Of a stretch of DNA of 64,000 nt, positions 10,962 to 21,066 are shown one piece after another (within the stretch, counting starts at the first letter, position 1; each line of letters opens with the position of its first letter). The notes under the pieces are model-generated. The model saw only the letters and a program-made list of their open reading frames with translations. It had not been told where the DNA came from and ran no database searches. The position numbers and the translations under genes were made by a program. The DNA is from Sesamum alatum (Eukaryota > Streptophyta > Magnoliopsida > Lamiales > Pedaliaceae): NCBI GenBank assembly GCA_034509735.1, contig JACGWO010000010.1, positions 5,841,193 to 5,905,192 of the forward strand. The letters run 5' to 3'.

Positions 10962-12304
10962 CTATCGGTCAAACTCTTGGAGTAGAAATATCCATCGGAT
11001 CAAACGTGGCTTCGCATCCTTCTTGCTCAAGAGGTACCTGATAGCTGCATGATCAGTAAAAACGACCACTCTAGAACCAATGATGTGTGAACGGAATTTG
11101 TCAAAGGCAAACACGATGGCAAACAATTCCTTCTTAGTGGTGGCGTAGTTCATTTGGGCATCGTCAAAAGTACGGTTTACGTAATAAATTACGTTGGCCG
11201 AGAACAGCCTCCACTGCGAAGTCACTTGTGTCACACATGATTTCAAATGGAAGCGACCAATCAGGGGGTTGCATAATAGGTGCTAAGATGAGGGCTTGCT
11301 TTAACTGATTAAATGCACCAAGACATTCATTGTCTAAATCAAAAGGACATCCTTAATTAGCAAACTACTTGATTGCTTAGCAATTTTTGAAAAGTCCTTA
11401 ATGAAATGTTGGTAAAATCCGGCGTGACCGAGGAAGCTTTGAACGCCCTTTACCGAGGTAGGGGGAGGTAGTTTCTCAATTTTTTCATTTTTTGCTCGAT
11501 CGACCTCGATACCTCGTTCGGACACCAAATGCCCCAAAACAATACCTTCTCTTACCATTAAGTGAAATTTTTTCAATTGAGAACGAGATTGACTTCCTCG
11601 CATCACTACAACACTTTCGTTAGATGAAGCAAGCATTCATCAAAATCAGTGTCATACACAGAAAAAATTCCCAATAAACACCTCCATTATACTCTCAATA
11701 TGCTCAGAAAAATAGCCATCATGTATTATTGGAAAATAGTCGGGGCATTACATAAACCAAAAGGCATCCTCCTATATGCAAACGTGCCATAGGGACACGT
11801 GAAAGTGGTCATTTCTTGGTTGCTAGGATGAATGGGTATTTGCAAGAATCCGAAATATCCATCAAGATAGCAAAAATAAGAATGCTTGGCTAATTGTTCT
11901 AGCATCTGATCAATGAAGGGAAGTGGAAAGTGATCCTTATGAGTGGACTTATTGAAATTCCTATAATCTGCGCACATACGCTATCCCATGATTGTCCTAG
12001 TAGGTATCAATTCATTGTTTTCATTTTTCACGACTGTGACACCTTCTTTCTTAGGAACTACCTGTGGGGGACTAACCCAACGACTATCAGAGATTGGGAA
12101 CATTATGCCGCCAACTAGCCAATTTAAGGACTTCTTTTTCACAACCTCCTTCATATTCGGATTCAATCGTCTTTGAGGCTCAACCGAAGGGGTATAGTCA
12201 TCTTCTAAGTGAATACGATGCATGCGGACAGATGGATTTATGCCTTTGACGTCATTAATTGTGTAGCCTATAATGCTCCTATACAAACGTAATACCTCAA
12301 GCAA
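10962..12304 (-). pseudogene. Gypsy reverse transcriptase and RNase H
   Basis: RT blocks in order: RWVSPPQVVPKKEG (12080), CADYRNFNK (11970), HFPLPFIDQM, CYLDGYFGFLQI, CPYGTFAYRRMPFGLCNAP (11745), then GIVLGHLVSERGIEVDR and FLGHAGFYQHFI (11400-11560). RNase H follows: [34 protein letters not shown] (11030-11160). At the catalytic site (about 11655-11670), where gypsy RTs have an x-x-D-D motif, the frame reads IGN, so both aspartates are gone. Several frameshifts break the region. Confidence 0.85.
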
Positions 12305-13328
12305 TTACAATGTTTCAGATTCATATAACTTGGCATTAAATATCACAGGATACCTGAGTGTGGAAGGAAGGGGCTTGAGTTCAACTTGGGTTGCGACCTT
12401 AGGTGTTTCCTTACCTTTTTTTGAATTTTTCCGAGTCACGACCGTATTGGAGAACATGGCTTGGTCCCCGTCAAAGTTACTCGATAACACGATCGTGGTA
12501 TGAAATACGACTCGATCTTCATCAGGAAAACACGACAACACGGGCGTGTTACCAAACACGGCCAGGCCGTGTTCCACACGGTTTCTTCGCTTCGTCTGTG
12601 TATTGTCCTCTGCTCCATCTGTCGAGTCCATCTTTTAAGCACAATGAATCAATCGTTTTCATGCTCGGATGGGTCATCTTGGATAAAAATACTTTGCAAG
12701 TCATCATCGAGTCTGAAACTCAGGAATACCTTCTTGACTGCGACGTCTACATCATCGATCCTACAAATCAAATCACCAAAGGGAGGGTACTTAGTAGCAT
12801 TTGACAGATTAAACTCAACCCTTTCATCCCCAACATTCGAGGAGAGTTTCCTGTTCCTAACGTCAATGATAGCACCGGCGGTAGCTAGGAAAGGCCTCCC
12901 GAGAATTATGGGAATTCGGGTATCTTTCTCTATCTCAAGAACAACAAAGCACCAGGAATTGAAAAACTTACCCACACGAATTGGTACGTCCTCAAGAATA
13001 CCAACAGAATATTTCCCAGTTCCATCAATCAATTGCAAATATATAGTGGTGGGTTTTAACTCACCCAAATCCAATCTTCGACAAATAGATAATGGCATTA
13101 AATTGACACTAGCTCCCAAATCACACAGTGAACGATCAAAATTCATATTGCAATTAAAATAAGGAATAGAAAAACTACCGGGATCTTTCAGCTTAGGGGG
13201 TAGCTTATTATGTAACAAAGCACTACATTCCTAAGTTAAAGCCACGGTTTCATAGTCTTTCAATTTTCGTTTGTTTGATAGTATGTCTTTCAAGAATTTG
13301 GCATACGAGGGCATTTGTTAAAGAGCTT
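12305..13328 (-). pseudogene. End of gypsy gag, protease and PR-RT linker
   Basis: Gag end: QQMPSYAKFLKDIL (about 13285). Protease: NKLPPKLKDPGSFSIP, then the active site LCDLGASVNLMPLS (about 13100), the flap part YLQLIDGTGKYSVGILEDVP and PIILGRPFLATAGAIID. The linker contains VELKPLPSTLRY, typical of Athila-type polyproteins just before RT. Long plus-strand open frames over this stretch are antisense to it. Homology ends at about 13328. Confidence 0.8.
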
Positions 13329-13329
13329 C

Positions 13330-14056
13330 ATGTACCTACAGTAATAACATTGCACAGTAATGCATCGATAGTCAATCTAGTTAGTCGAGGTCCCCTAGGC
13401 AATTGCTGCATAACAGGTACCCCTGAGAAACAAAGGTCATGCCATAGTGAAAGTTTGCTACGAACCTCAACTTTGTACTCCAATAGTTGTACCAAATATG
13501 CCTTAAATTTCACAATCTTCTTCCAACTCCAAGTTCCAATAGCGAGGCGAATGGTCCATACTAACTTTCTTCTCAAACTATATAGCAATATCCATTGTAC
13601 CCAAATAGATGCCTCATTTTCCATCACCACCTCCCCTCAGGTGTTTACACATAAGAGCCTAATGCAAAGCAAAAATGTTAGTGATACCCAACCCACCTTC
13701 CTCAATGGGAAGAAAGACTTGTCTCCAAGATACTTTTGCATAGCTTGCCCCTGTATTCCCCTGCCATAGGAACCTTTGCAACCTGGGCTCAATAGCTTTG
13801 ATGATCCCCTTAGGTAGAACAAACGTTGAAGCCTAGTATTGATGTATTGCAGAGAATACTAACTTGATGAGTTGTACTCTAGCTGCAAAAGAAAGTTGGA
13901 CATGACCCAAGCTAGCAATTTTCTTATCAAGTTTCAGCATCAAAAGCTTGCAATCAGCTATAATCAATCTAGGTGACAACAATGGTAGGCCTAAATACTT
14001 AATTTCTAGCTCAGCTTCCTAAAAGCTAAATGTTTGCAGCAAGGTCCGTTTAAGTA
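13330..14056 (-). pseudogene. L1 LINE ORF2, RT C-terminal and zf-RVT part
   Basis: On the minus strand, from 14056 leftwards: AELEIKYLGLPLLSPRLI, KKIASLGHVQLSFAARVQLI, LQRFLWQGNTGASYAKVSW, PIEEGGLGI, then the zf-RVT-type stretch VEVRSKLSLWHDLCFSGVPV. These are standard for the C-terminal half of plant L1 ORF2. It is broken by stops, ends at the junction with the gypsy element at about 13328, and lacks 3' UTR and poly(A). On the right it is interrupted by the insertion at 14057-15300. Confidence 0.8.
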
Positions 14057-15300
14057 GGAGTGTACGTCGTGCCAATTTCGGTAATTTTTCAGCTCAATCC
14101 AATGATTGCAGTTTTTAGAAAGCTTTGCCCAAGCCCAACCCGATGATCATCAAAACCGCACTTTGCGGTCTAATTGGGTTGGGCGGGTTGGCACAATTTT
14201 GGCGGTCTTTAGTATATAAGTAATCACATATAAAATCATATTATTATTTTGTGATAATTTATGCTTTTGTCACAATTATTCTATCATAACAAATTCACTT
14301 TCTTTTAGTGATAATAAAAAAGAAAAAATTTGGAAAGATACACTAGAAGAAATATAAATTTTGTTACGGTTAATTACGATGGTCAAAAGAAAAAAAAAAA
14401 AAAAAAAACCATAGCGAATACAAATTAACAACGGCTCTGCAATGGTCATTAACCGTTGTTTCTGCAAGTGAGGTCGAAACATTAGCCATGAGTAAAAGCC
14501 TAAACCCATGACAAATGTTTTGGCCATGGAAAAATATCGATTAACCGTGGAATATTTTAAGCTTTTACATTGGTTTTGTTTCATTGTGGTTAATAATATA
14601 GACTTACCACGGCTTTTAAGACGTATCATTAATTGTAGCTAAAAATCTAATTTGTTGTAGTGATATGAGATATTAGTTACAATGTGTAAAAACTAAACAC
14701 TTATACTACGTTATATATTATTATAGAAGAATACAAATAAAAATAAAAACTTATCAATTTTTTATCAATAAGATTGTAAAAAAAGTCCTTATTTCAAATT
14801 AAATTATATAAATAATTGATCATAATAGTATATATATTAAAAAATATTATTTAAAATAAAATAAGATGATTATGAAAACAGATTATAACAAAATGATGAT
14901 ATAATCTATTTTAAGTTCTTCATTTATCCATAGCATAAGAAATATAGCTTATTATCAATAACAAAGGATTAGTTAATTAATATATTGATCTCATTTACAT
15001 GTTTATATTATATAATACCAATAATAATAATTCTTATCGGTATATAATACCAAAATTTATGTATAAACATATATACAAGGAATTTCAGTATATTATTATT
15101 GTTGTGGTAGTGGTGGTTGTTGTTATTAGTATTATTATTACTACCACAGTCGAACGCAGTCTATGTAAACATAAAATCAAATTTGATTACTAAAATGCAG
15201 TCTTTTTTTTTATTAGACCAAGAGCTACCCAACCCAGCCCACCCTTAGTCCGCTAATTGCGGATGCGGTTGAGTTGGGCTGATCGGTTGGGGCGGCCCGA
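14057..15300. mobile_element. hAT-like non-autonomous insertion in the LINE (with nested CACTA MITE)
   Basis: It interrupts LINE ORF2. The left end TAGGAGTGTACG and the GGTTGGG-, GGCGG- and GCGGTTGAG-rich subterminal blocks at both ends (14145-14200 and 15225-15295) resemble hAT MITEs. The right terminal inverted repeat is not visible, so the right end may be truncated; about 60 codons of RT are missing across it. It contains the CACTA element 14341-14662 and AT-rich DNA with an ATT/GTT trinucleotide tract near 15095-15145. Confidence 0.45.
14341..14662. mobile_element. CACTA (CMC/EnSpm) MITE with 3-bp TSD
   Basis: Begins CACTAGAAGAAAT and ends ATTTGTTGTAGTG, so the reverse complement of the right end starts CACTACAACAAAT. 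It is flanked on both sides by ATA (14338-14340 and 14663-14665), the 3-bp duplication expected for CACTA elements. Subterminal repeats with AACGGTT/AACCGTT and CCATGG-like words lie inside. 322 bp, no coding capacity. Confidence 0.9.
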
Positions 15301-15485
15301 GTAAAATGTCATTCGCAAAACACAACATAAGGATTTGCAATTCCTGGCAATTCCAATGATATCTAAACCAATCATCCTGTTGCACCACATAATTGAACAT
15401 TACGTGAAGTACTTCAATAACAAGTACAAAAAGGTATGGAGAAATAGGGTTCCCTTGCTTGAGCTCCCGAAACCCCTTAGGATGT
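15301..15485 (-). pseudogene. L1 LINE ORF2, RT core fragment
   Basis: The minus strand reads GFRELKQGNPISPYLFVLVI and LMLCFANDILL. This is the plant L1 RT block 'LRQGDPISPYLF...FADDxLL'. The catalytic FADD is changed to FAND. The fragment lies between the LTR element starting at 15486 and the hAT-like insertion. Confidence 0.8.
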
Positions 15486-16335
15486 TGCAACGCAAATTTC
15501 GTATTTCTGAATTTATTGAAACGGAAAAAATACTACAAATAATTTTTAAATTTAATCAAATATCTTGTGGGTGCGAAATCTCTGGTTGAAGCCTCTGATT
15601 CTTCACTTCAAGAATGCGATCTTCAATTTCTGCAACTTCGGAGGTGGAACTCAATGTTTTTTAATCTCCTTCAATGTTGACTTGGATCTTCAATAACGTT
15701 AATTCGGGGTTTTTGACTTATTCCAGATCAAACGCTATAAATTTGGAATGTTTGACTTGAATTTGGGTGTTTCTTGGCGGAATTTACACTTTGATCTTCC
15801 GTCAAGGTGGATTATGCCTTGAAACGTTAATTCGTGGGTCTCTCGACTTCTTCCCGATCAAACGTTGAATTTGGATGATTTCCGCGACGAACGCCTTGAT
15901 TTCTTTCTTGAACGTTGTGGATCTTCCTTGATTGCGCTTAAGAGGATTTCGAGAATTCTTGAATGCTCTCTTGCTTGGGGGTTCAATTGTTTGTGTGGCT
16001 TCAATTGCTGGAAAAGCACCCTATTTATAGTTGTAGGGTGAAGACTTAGTCATATTTACTGACACGTGACACGATTTTTTTGATTGGCCCTTCATGATTT
16101 GTTTGACACTTGTTTTCCTAATCACAAGATGTGATCTAGAATTACCAAATCATTGGTATTTTCTTTCTTTGTTGGCAAGGCAAGATTTAAATTGCCTTAA
16201 ATACTTTAATTCCATATATGGCAATATTCGATTTTCTCCATCAATAAATATTTTATTTTATAAAAATACAAAATTGATGGAAAAATATATAGCACATGTC
16301 AATAAATAATTGACAATAAATTTTGCTTGTCTACA
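15486..16335 (-). mobile_element. 3' LTR of the 15486-18584 element
   Basis: 850 bp; partner of 17759-18584. A TATA box (ACTATAAATAGGG, minus) lies near 16018-16030. The sequence just outside on the right (16336-16350, CCCCCTCGAGA in plus) is the complement of the polypurine tract. Confidence 0.85.
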
Positions 16336-16424
16336 AATGCCCCCTCGAGAATTGTTCACGAATTGCAACAAAGTGAAAGAGTGAACATGTCTCGAAATTA
16401 TTTCTTAGTATGAGATTTCATTTT

Positions 16425-16503
16425 TCTCCACTCTTCTTCTTTTTTCTTCTTCTTCTTCTTCTTCTTCTCCCCCCCCCCCCCCCCTCTCTCTCTCTCTCTC
16501 TTT
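16425..16503. repeat. Compound polypyrimidine tract (TTC)n-C16-(TC)n
   Basis: About 79 bp of pure or nearly pure pyrimidine on the plus strand: TTC repeats, then 16 consecutive C (16469-16484), then eight TC. On the element's own (minus) strand this is a polypurine tract about 90 bp before the 3' LTR. Confidence 0.95.
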
Positions 16504-16596
16504 TAACATGCGACTGAACTTGAAAAAATAAATTTCAAGCTACCTACGTACCCCGTTGAGAGGATCAAGTCATAACGTAGTTCAATCATAAATATA

Positions 16597-17029
16597 TAGA
16601 TAGTCTAGACTCGTATCAAGAGCCTTCACTTTTGAATTTGTAGATAGTTTATACTCATATCAAGGAGCCTTCTTTTGACTTTTTGAATTTTGTAGATAGT
16701 TTCTACTCATAATCAAGGATCTTCATTTGAATTTGTAGATAGTTTTACTCGTATCAAGAAGTGCTTGAAGGAATTTCAGTTGGGAGTTTCGATAGTTTTA
16801 ACCTCAATATCTAGGAGACTTATTGATGGTTTATGCTCTTATCAAGGAGCGTAATTGACAGTTTAGGCTCTTATCGAGGAGCGTAATTGACAAGACAGTT
16901 TAGGCTCTTATCGAGGAGTGTAATTGACAGTTTAGGCTCTTATCGAGGAGCGTAATTGACAGGACAATTTAGGCTCTTATCAAGGAGCGTAGTTGATAAT
17001 TTGGGCTCTTATCGAGGAGCATAATTAAA
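16597..17029 (-). repeat. Minisatellite in the 15486-18584 element
   Basis: The regular part has six units starting at 16829, 16861, 16898, 16930, 16967 and 16999, each with the core GGCTCTTATCGAGGAGCGTA. The spacings are 32, 37, 32, 37, 32 and 31 bp, because every second unit carries a short extra RGACA. Between 16597 and 16763 are more diverged units with TAGATAGTTTATACTCAT and ATCAAGGAGCCTTC, clearly related to the same core. Confidence 0.9.
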
Positions 17030-17033
17030 GTTT

Positions 17034-17255
17034 TCAGGAGTATAATGCTAGCGTTGTTTTGCATGTTTCAACAAAATGAGCTACATGTTGCTTTGGATCT
17101 CCACTACCATCCAAGTGTTGAAACTTTAAGGGCTGATAGTTTTTAGGAACTTTCAATAGTTTGATTCTTTTCGTGTATGGCTTCATGTAGAACTTGGAAA
17201 CTCGAGCATCAGCATCATACTTTTCTGCAATTGTCTCGTTGACAAAGTTTTTCAA
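17034..17255 (-). pseudogene. Gypsy-type gag N-terminus, truncated
   Basis: The minus strand encodes VPKNYQPLKFQHLDGSGDPK and QHVAHFVETC, the start of the retrotransposon gag domain of plant gypsy elements ('FxxFDGxGDPxQHVAHFxETC'). The rest of gag and all of pol are absent; the reading frame ends at the minisatellite. It identifies the parent element as Ty3/gypsy. Confidence 0.75.
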
Positions 17256-17728
17256 AAGTCATCAGTCGAAATAAGGCTGTCTGGAGATATACTGATTTCC
17301 TTGGTTTTAGTTGACACTGATATTTTTTGCTCGAGAAATTCACTTGACGTCGGCGTACTTTGGTTAGCTTCAGTTAGCAACTGAAATTCGTCGGAGAAGT
17401 TTATGAAGTTGGGCATCGCGCTCTTGGACATGGTTCAATAAATTGCCAACAAATGGTAGTCAGACGCAATTTGTTCCTCAAGTGATAGTTTGGATAATCA
17501 TAACTGTTGCAATTTCACGACACGAGCTTGTCAAAGATGCTTGGGTGATGTTTGGATTTAGTACCCCCCATTCTCCACAATGATGGCCTCTTGATTTTCT
17601 TCCAATTCTTACCCCTTACGCTCAGGACTTCAAATAAGAAACTCGGAACTTGAGGAGTGAGAGTGATTATCCTTCATTTTCCATTTTTGAACTTAAGACT
17701 CTATTTGCGAAGATAAGAGATGAGAGGT

Positions 17729-17757
17729 AGAGATCGTCCACTGGCGTGCCAGAAATT
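17729..17757 (-). promoter_or_regulatory. Probable primer-binding site
   Basis: The minus strand reads TGGCACGCCAGTGGACGA just inside the right (5') LTR. It starts with the TGG complementary to a tRNA 3' CCA and lies where a PBS is expected. I cannot name the tRNA by eye. Confidence 0.5.
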
Positions 17758-17758
17758 T

Positions 17759-18584
17759 TGTAACATAAATTTCGTTGTTTTTGAATTTATTGAAACAGAA
17801 AAATACTACAAATGATTTTTAATTTAATCAAATATCTTGTGGGTGCGAAATCTCTAGTTGAAGCCTTTGATTTTTCACTTCAAGAATGCGATCTTCAATT
17901 TCTGCAACTTCGGAGTGGAACTCGGTATTTCAATCTCCTTCGATGTTGACTTGGATCTTCAATAACGTTAATTCGGTGGTCCTTTGACTTATTCCCGGAT
18001 CAAATAGATTTGGAATGTTTGACCCAAATTTTGGTGTTTCTTGACGGAATTGAAGCTTTGATCTTCCGTCAAGGTAGATTTATGCCTTGCTCGACTTCTT
18101 TTCGAATCAAACATTGAATTTGGATGATTTCCGCGATGAATGCCTTGATTTCTGTCTTGAATGTTGTGGATCTTCCTTGATTGCACTTGAGAGGATTTTG
18201 AGAATTCTTGAATGCTCTCTTGCTTGTGTCTTCAATTGTTTGTCTTCAATTATTTGTGTGTCTTCAATTGCTGGAAAAGCACCCCTATTTATAGTTGTAG
18301 GGTGGAAGACTTTGCCATATTTACTTGATAATGTGACGCGATTTGATTGACCCTTCATGCTTTGTTTGGCATTTGTTTTCCTAATCACAAGATGTGATGT
18401 AGAATTACCAAATGATTGGTATTTGCTTCCTTTATTGGCAAGGCAAGATTTAAATTGCCTTAAATACTTCAATTCCATATATTGCAATATTCGATTTTAT
18501 CCATCAATGAATATTTTATTTTATAAAAATACAAAATTTATTGAAAAATATATAGCACATGTCAAAAAAATTTTCTTGCCTATA
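17759..18584 (-). mobile_element. 5' LTR of the 15486-18584 element
   Basis: 826 bp; partner of 15486-16335, with small insertions and deletions between them. The TATA box ACTATAAATAGGG (minus) lies near 18286-18298, as in the other copy. The terminal CA is mutated to TA at 18583-18584. Confidence 0.85.
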
Positions 18585-18589
18585 GATGC

Positions 18590-19696
18590 GTTTACTTCTG
18601 TGTTGTGATTAAATAGAGGACCGGACTAGCCTGTATTAAATGCAGGTTTGGATTGGGCCTAGATAAATAGTAGGTTATTTACTTTTACAGACATTGGTTT
18701 GTTGGATTAATTAATTTTCTGATCTGTATGGTTTTCTACATTGGATTAAACATTAGACAAGTACTGAAATACCAAAAATACCCTTTGTAGTATCTACATT
18801 TGTACATAAGTTTACTACTTGGAAATTAATAATGGAGGGTATAAGAACTAGATTAACATTTCTTCATTTCGCATATCCTTTGCCCTAAAATTTGCTTTTG
18901 TCAAATTCCCAATGTCTCGACAACTTCGTATGAGGGCTCGATCGGAAAAATTGACGACGTTGGTTCATCATTTTATGCATACGCACTAGTTCGGTTGAAT
19001 AGCTTCAGTAAGATGATGAATTTTTCCAAAATTTTCTGTTTTAAATTCATGGAAGTTTTGTTTTTGCCTTTACTGATTTTTTATATACTTATATTTTTCA
19101 TTCTTCAATTTTATGAAGTTGGGATCATCATATCTATGTTCTGATTAGCTTTTTTAAGTGCAAAGATCTGCCGACTAAATCAATGATAAATTGAAGAAAA
19201 TTTCATAAATTTGGTGATGGATTTAGCACTGAGCTAATTTTTCCTATATACTCTGTTGCTTTGATATACAAATTTAAAAAAGCTATATGTTTACGTATTG
19301 CCCCTTATATTGATACATTTTTTGATATGATATGATATGATATGAAAAATACAAGTCTTTAAAAAGTTGCATCAAGGATCTTTTTCTGCAATGTGCGAAA
19401 ATATGCTCTTTGTGGGTATAGATCTTTTCTGAAGTAGGTCGCTGAAAAAATAATTGAGAGCAATAAGATAATAATTCAGTCAAAAGTTGAGGTAATATGG
19501 TCTTTTTAAGTTGACCAAAAAGATGGTTCTGGGCTAGAACTAAAAATCCTGGCCAAAAGCTGGAGATAAATAGTAACTGCTTTATGCCATCCGTACTAGG
19601 CCTATTATTTATACAAGGCCTACAAAAAGACAAAAGTAAATAATTGATTAGGTTGTACTAATAATTTAGTACAACCCAATCCCCTTGTGGTAAACG
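18590..19696. mobile_element. Unclassified DNA-element-like insertion in the LINE
   Basis: It lies between LINE ORF2 blocks (HGSFK at about 19690 on the right; the continuation is beyond the LTR element on the left). Both ends contain GGATTGGG followed inwards by TTATTTACTTTT in inverted orientation (18650 and 19682), but the arms differ by an insertion. The right end begins GGCTCCGTTTACC (minus), which recalls PIF/Harbinger- or Tourist-like MITEs. No transposase; no certain TSD. A hairpin at 19650-19676 (GGTTGTACTAA, 4-nt loop, TTAGTACAACC) and four ATATG units near 19322-19344 lie inside. Confidence 0.4.
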
Positions 19697-21066
19697 GAGC
19701 CTTAAAAGATCCATGATTGTTACCATTGAAGCATATCGAAAAGCTAATTGAGGCGACACATTCAGTAATCCAAGTAACAATGTAACTAGAAATTTGAATA
19801 TAACTTAAGAGCTGGAATAAGTAATCACCAATCAACCATGTCGTAAGCTTTTCTCAGGTCCACCTTGACTGCACATCTAGGGGGTAAGTGCTTCTGATTA
19901 TACCCAACCAATAGCTCTTGAGCAAGCAGGATGCTGTCAGTCATTTTGCGGCCTGGAACAAATGCATTTTGTGAGGGATGAACTAACTTATCCATAAACC
20001 TTCTGCATCCTAGTAATAATAACCTTTGCAATAAATTTGTAAAACACATTAATACACAATAGGCTTGTAGTCAGCAACCACAGTAGGCAACTGAACTTAG
20101 GTATCAATGCAAGGAGGGTAGTGTTGATTTGCTTTAGTAACTTCCCCATGGTAAAGAATTCCAAGATAGCATTTGTAATTTCCTCTCTAATGACTGGCCA
20201 AGAAGCTTTGAAAAAACCGCCAGAATATCCATCCGGTCCAAGTGTTTTATCCTTCGCAATATTGAAGATTGCAATCTTCATTTCAGCCCTCTACACAATG
20301 TTGATCAATCCATTAGCTTCCATTTCGGTAAACTGGTAATGGAACCATGGTTGGAGGCCCTCCAAAGTGAGAAAATTGTATGATCTGTCACTCCCTAACA
20401 ATTCCTCAAAATAATCCATAATTGTTAATTCCCCATCAGAGGTCTGTATCTGGAACACCTTCTGGGCAACCCTTCTTATTCTGACTTTCCTGAAAAAAAT
20501 TTGGAACATTGATCCCCTTCTTTCAGCCACTGTAGCTTGGTCATCTCCTTGAGCATGGCATGTTCTTGCTTCATTGCTTTAATATACATTAGTTTTGCAG
20601 CACTTGTTTAGCTTATGCACTAATGGATCATGCCTACAGGGACTGTAGCAGTTTCTACACAAGCCGAAAGAAAATGAACAGCCAGTTGCACATTATGCCA
20701 AATCACCCTTTCTTCTTCCTAAGTGTTGTTAAAGACTGGCTTTAGTCTTTTAAGTTTATCACCACTCTATAAATGGTTGTGCCATGAATTCTGTGTTGTC
20801 AGATTTTCCCTAGTACCTGCATACACCTGGGTTCCTTGGCTAAGAAGTTATCAAATCTAAAAATATCAGGTCTCATACTCACATCCCACCTTGAAGAATA
20901 AGTGGAGAATGATTCGGAGTTCTAGAATAAGAGCTCAAGTAATAGCTTTCACGTGAGGCTGCCATGCAAACTTCATTACCATTTTCTATCTAGCCTCTTC
21001 CAGAGGCTACAAGTAAGATTTAGGTAATGTCACCAAATCCCCCGCCTACTACACATGACTGTAAGA
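19697..21066 (-). pseudogene. L1 LINE ORF2, region before and start of RT
   Basis: Minus strand, right to left: DIFRFDNFLAKEPRCMQVLG (about 20850), KKKGDLAHNVQLAVHFL, LQWLKEGDQCSKFF, then RT blocks IAKDKTLGPDGYSGGFFKASW (in two parts), TTLLALIPK, PSQNAFVPGRKMTDSILLAQ and CAVKVDLRKAYDMVDW (19850). These are diagnostic for plant L1 ORF2. Stops and frameshifts are frequent. At about 21066 it meets the truncated copia gag; the endonuclease domain is not visible. Orientation and content suggest it was once joined to the ORF1 at 32538-34200. Confidence 0.85.

Larger units (their letters stand above)
5487..13328 (-). mobile_element. Athila-like Ty3/gypsy retrotransposon, 5'-truncated
   Basis: Order on the minus strand (right to left): end of gag, protease, reverse transcriptase, RNase H, integrase, an extra downstream ORF, a long non-coding stretch, and a 3' LTR. 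The gypsy order RT-RH-IN, the protease motif DLGAS (not DTGAS) and the extra ORF after integrase point to the Athila lineage. The 5' LTR and most of gag are missing: at about 13328 the sequence switches to an L1 LINE. All coding parts carry frameshifts or stops. Lineage is inferred from motifs, not from a tree. Confidence 0.85.
15486..18584 (-). mobile_element. Non-autonomous LTR retrotransposon with two LTRs and TSD
   Basis: Two direct repeats, 15486-16335 and 17759-18584, share long identical stretches (for example ATCTTGTGGGTGCGAAATCT and TTCAAGAATGCGATCTTCAA). On the minus strand the LTR is TGTAGACA...GTTRCA. It is flanked by GATGT (15481-15485) and GATGC (18585-18589), a 5-bp TSD with one mismatch. 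A polypurine tract (GAGGGGGCAT, minus) adjoins the left LTR. The interior has only a gag N-terminus, a tandem repeat and a pyrimidine tract; no pol. It is inserted at an internal boundary of the split LINE. Confidence 0.9.

Noticed and set aside
12500..13162. Long plus-strand open frame of about 220 codons
   Set aside because: Antisense to the gypsy protease and linker, which carry clear conserved motifs on the minus strand; the plus-strand product has no recognisable features.
5487..13328. Endogenous pararetrovirus
   Set aside because: An integrase with DDE residues, an LTR and a polypurine tract are present and no movement or coat protein motif is seen, so it is an LTR retrotransposon.
16829..17029. 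CRISPR-like array
   Set aside because: Units are contiguous with no variable spacers, the spacing alternates 32/37 bp by a short insertion, and the region is inside a plant LTR element.
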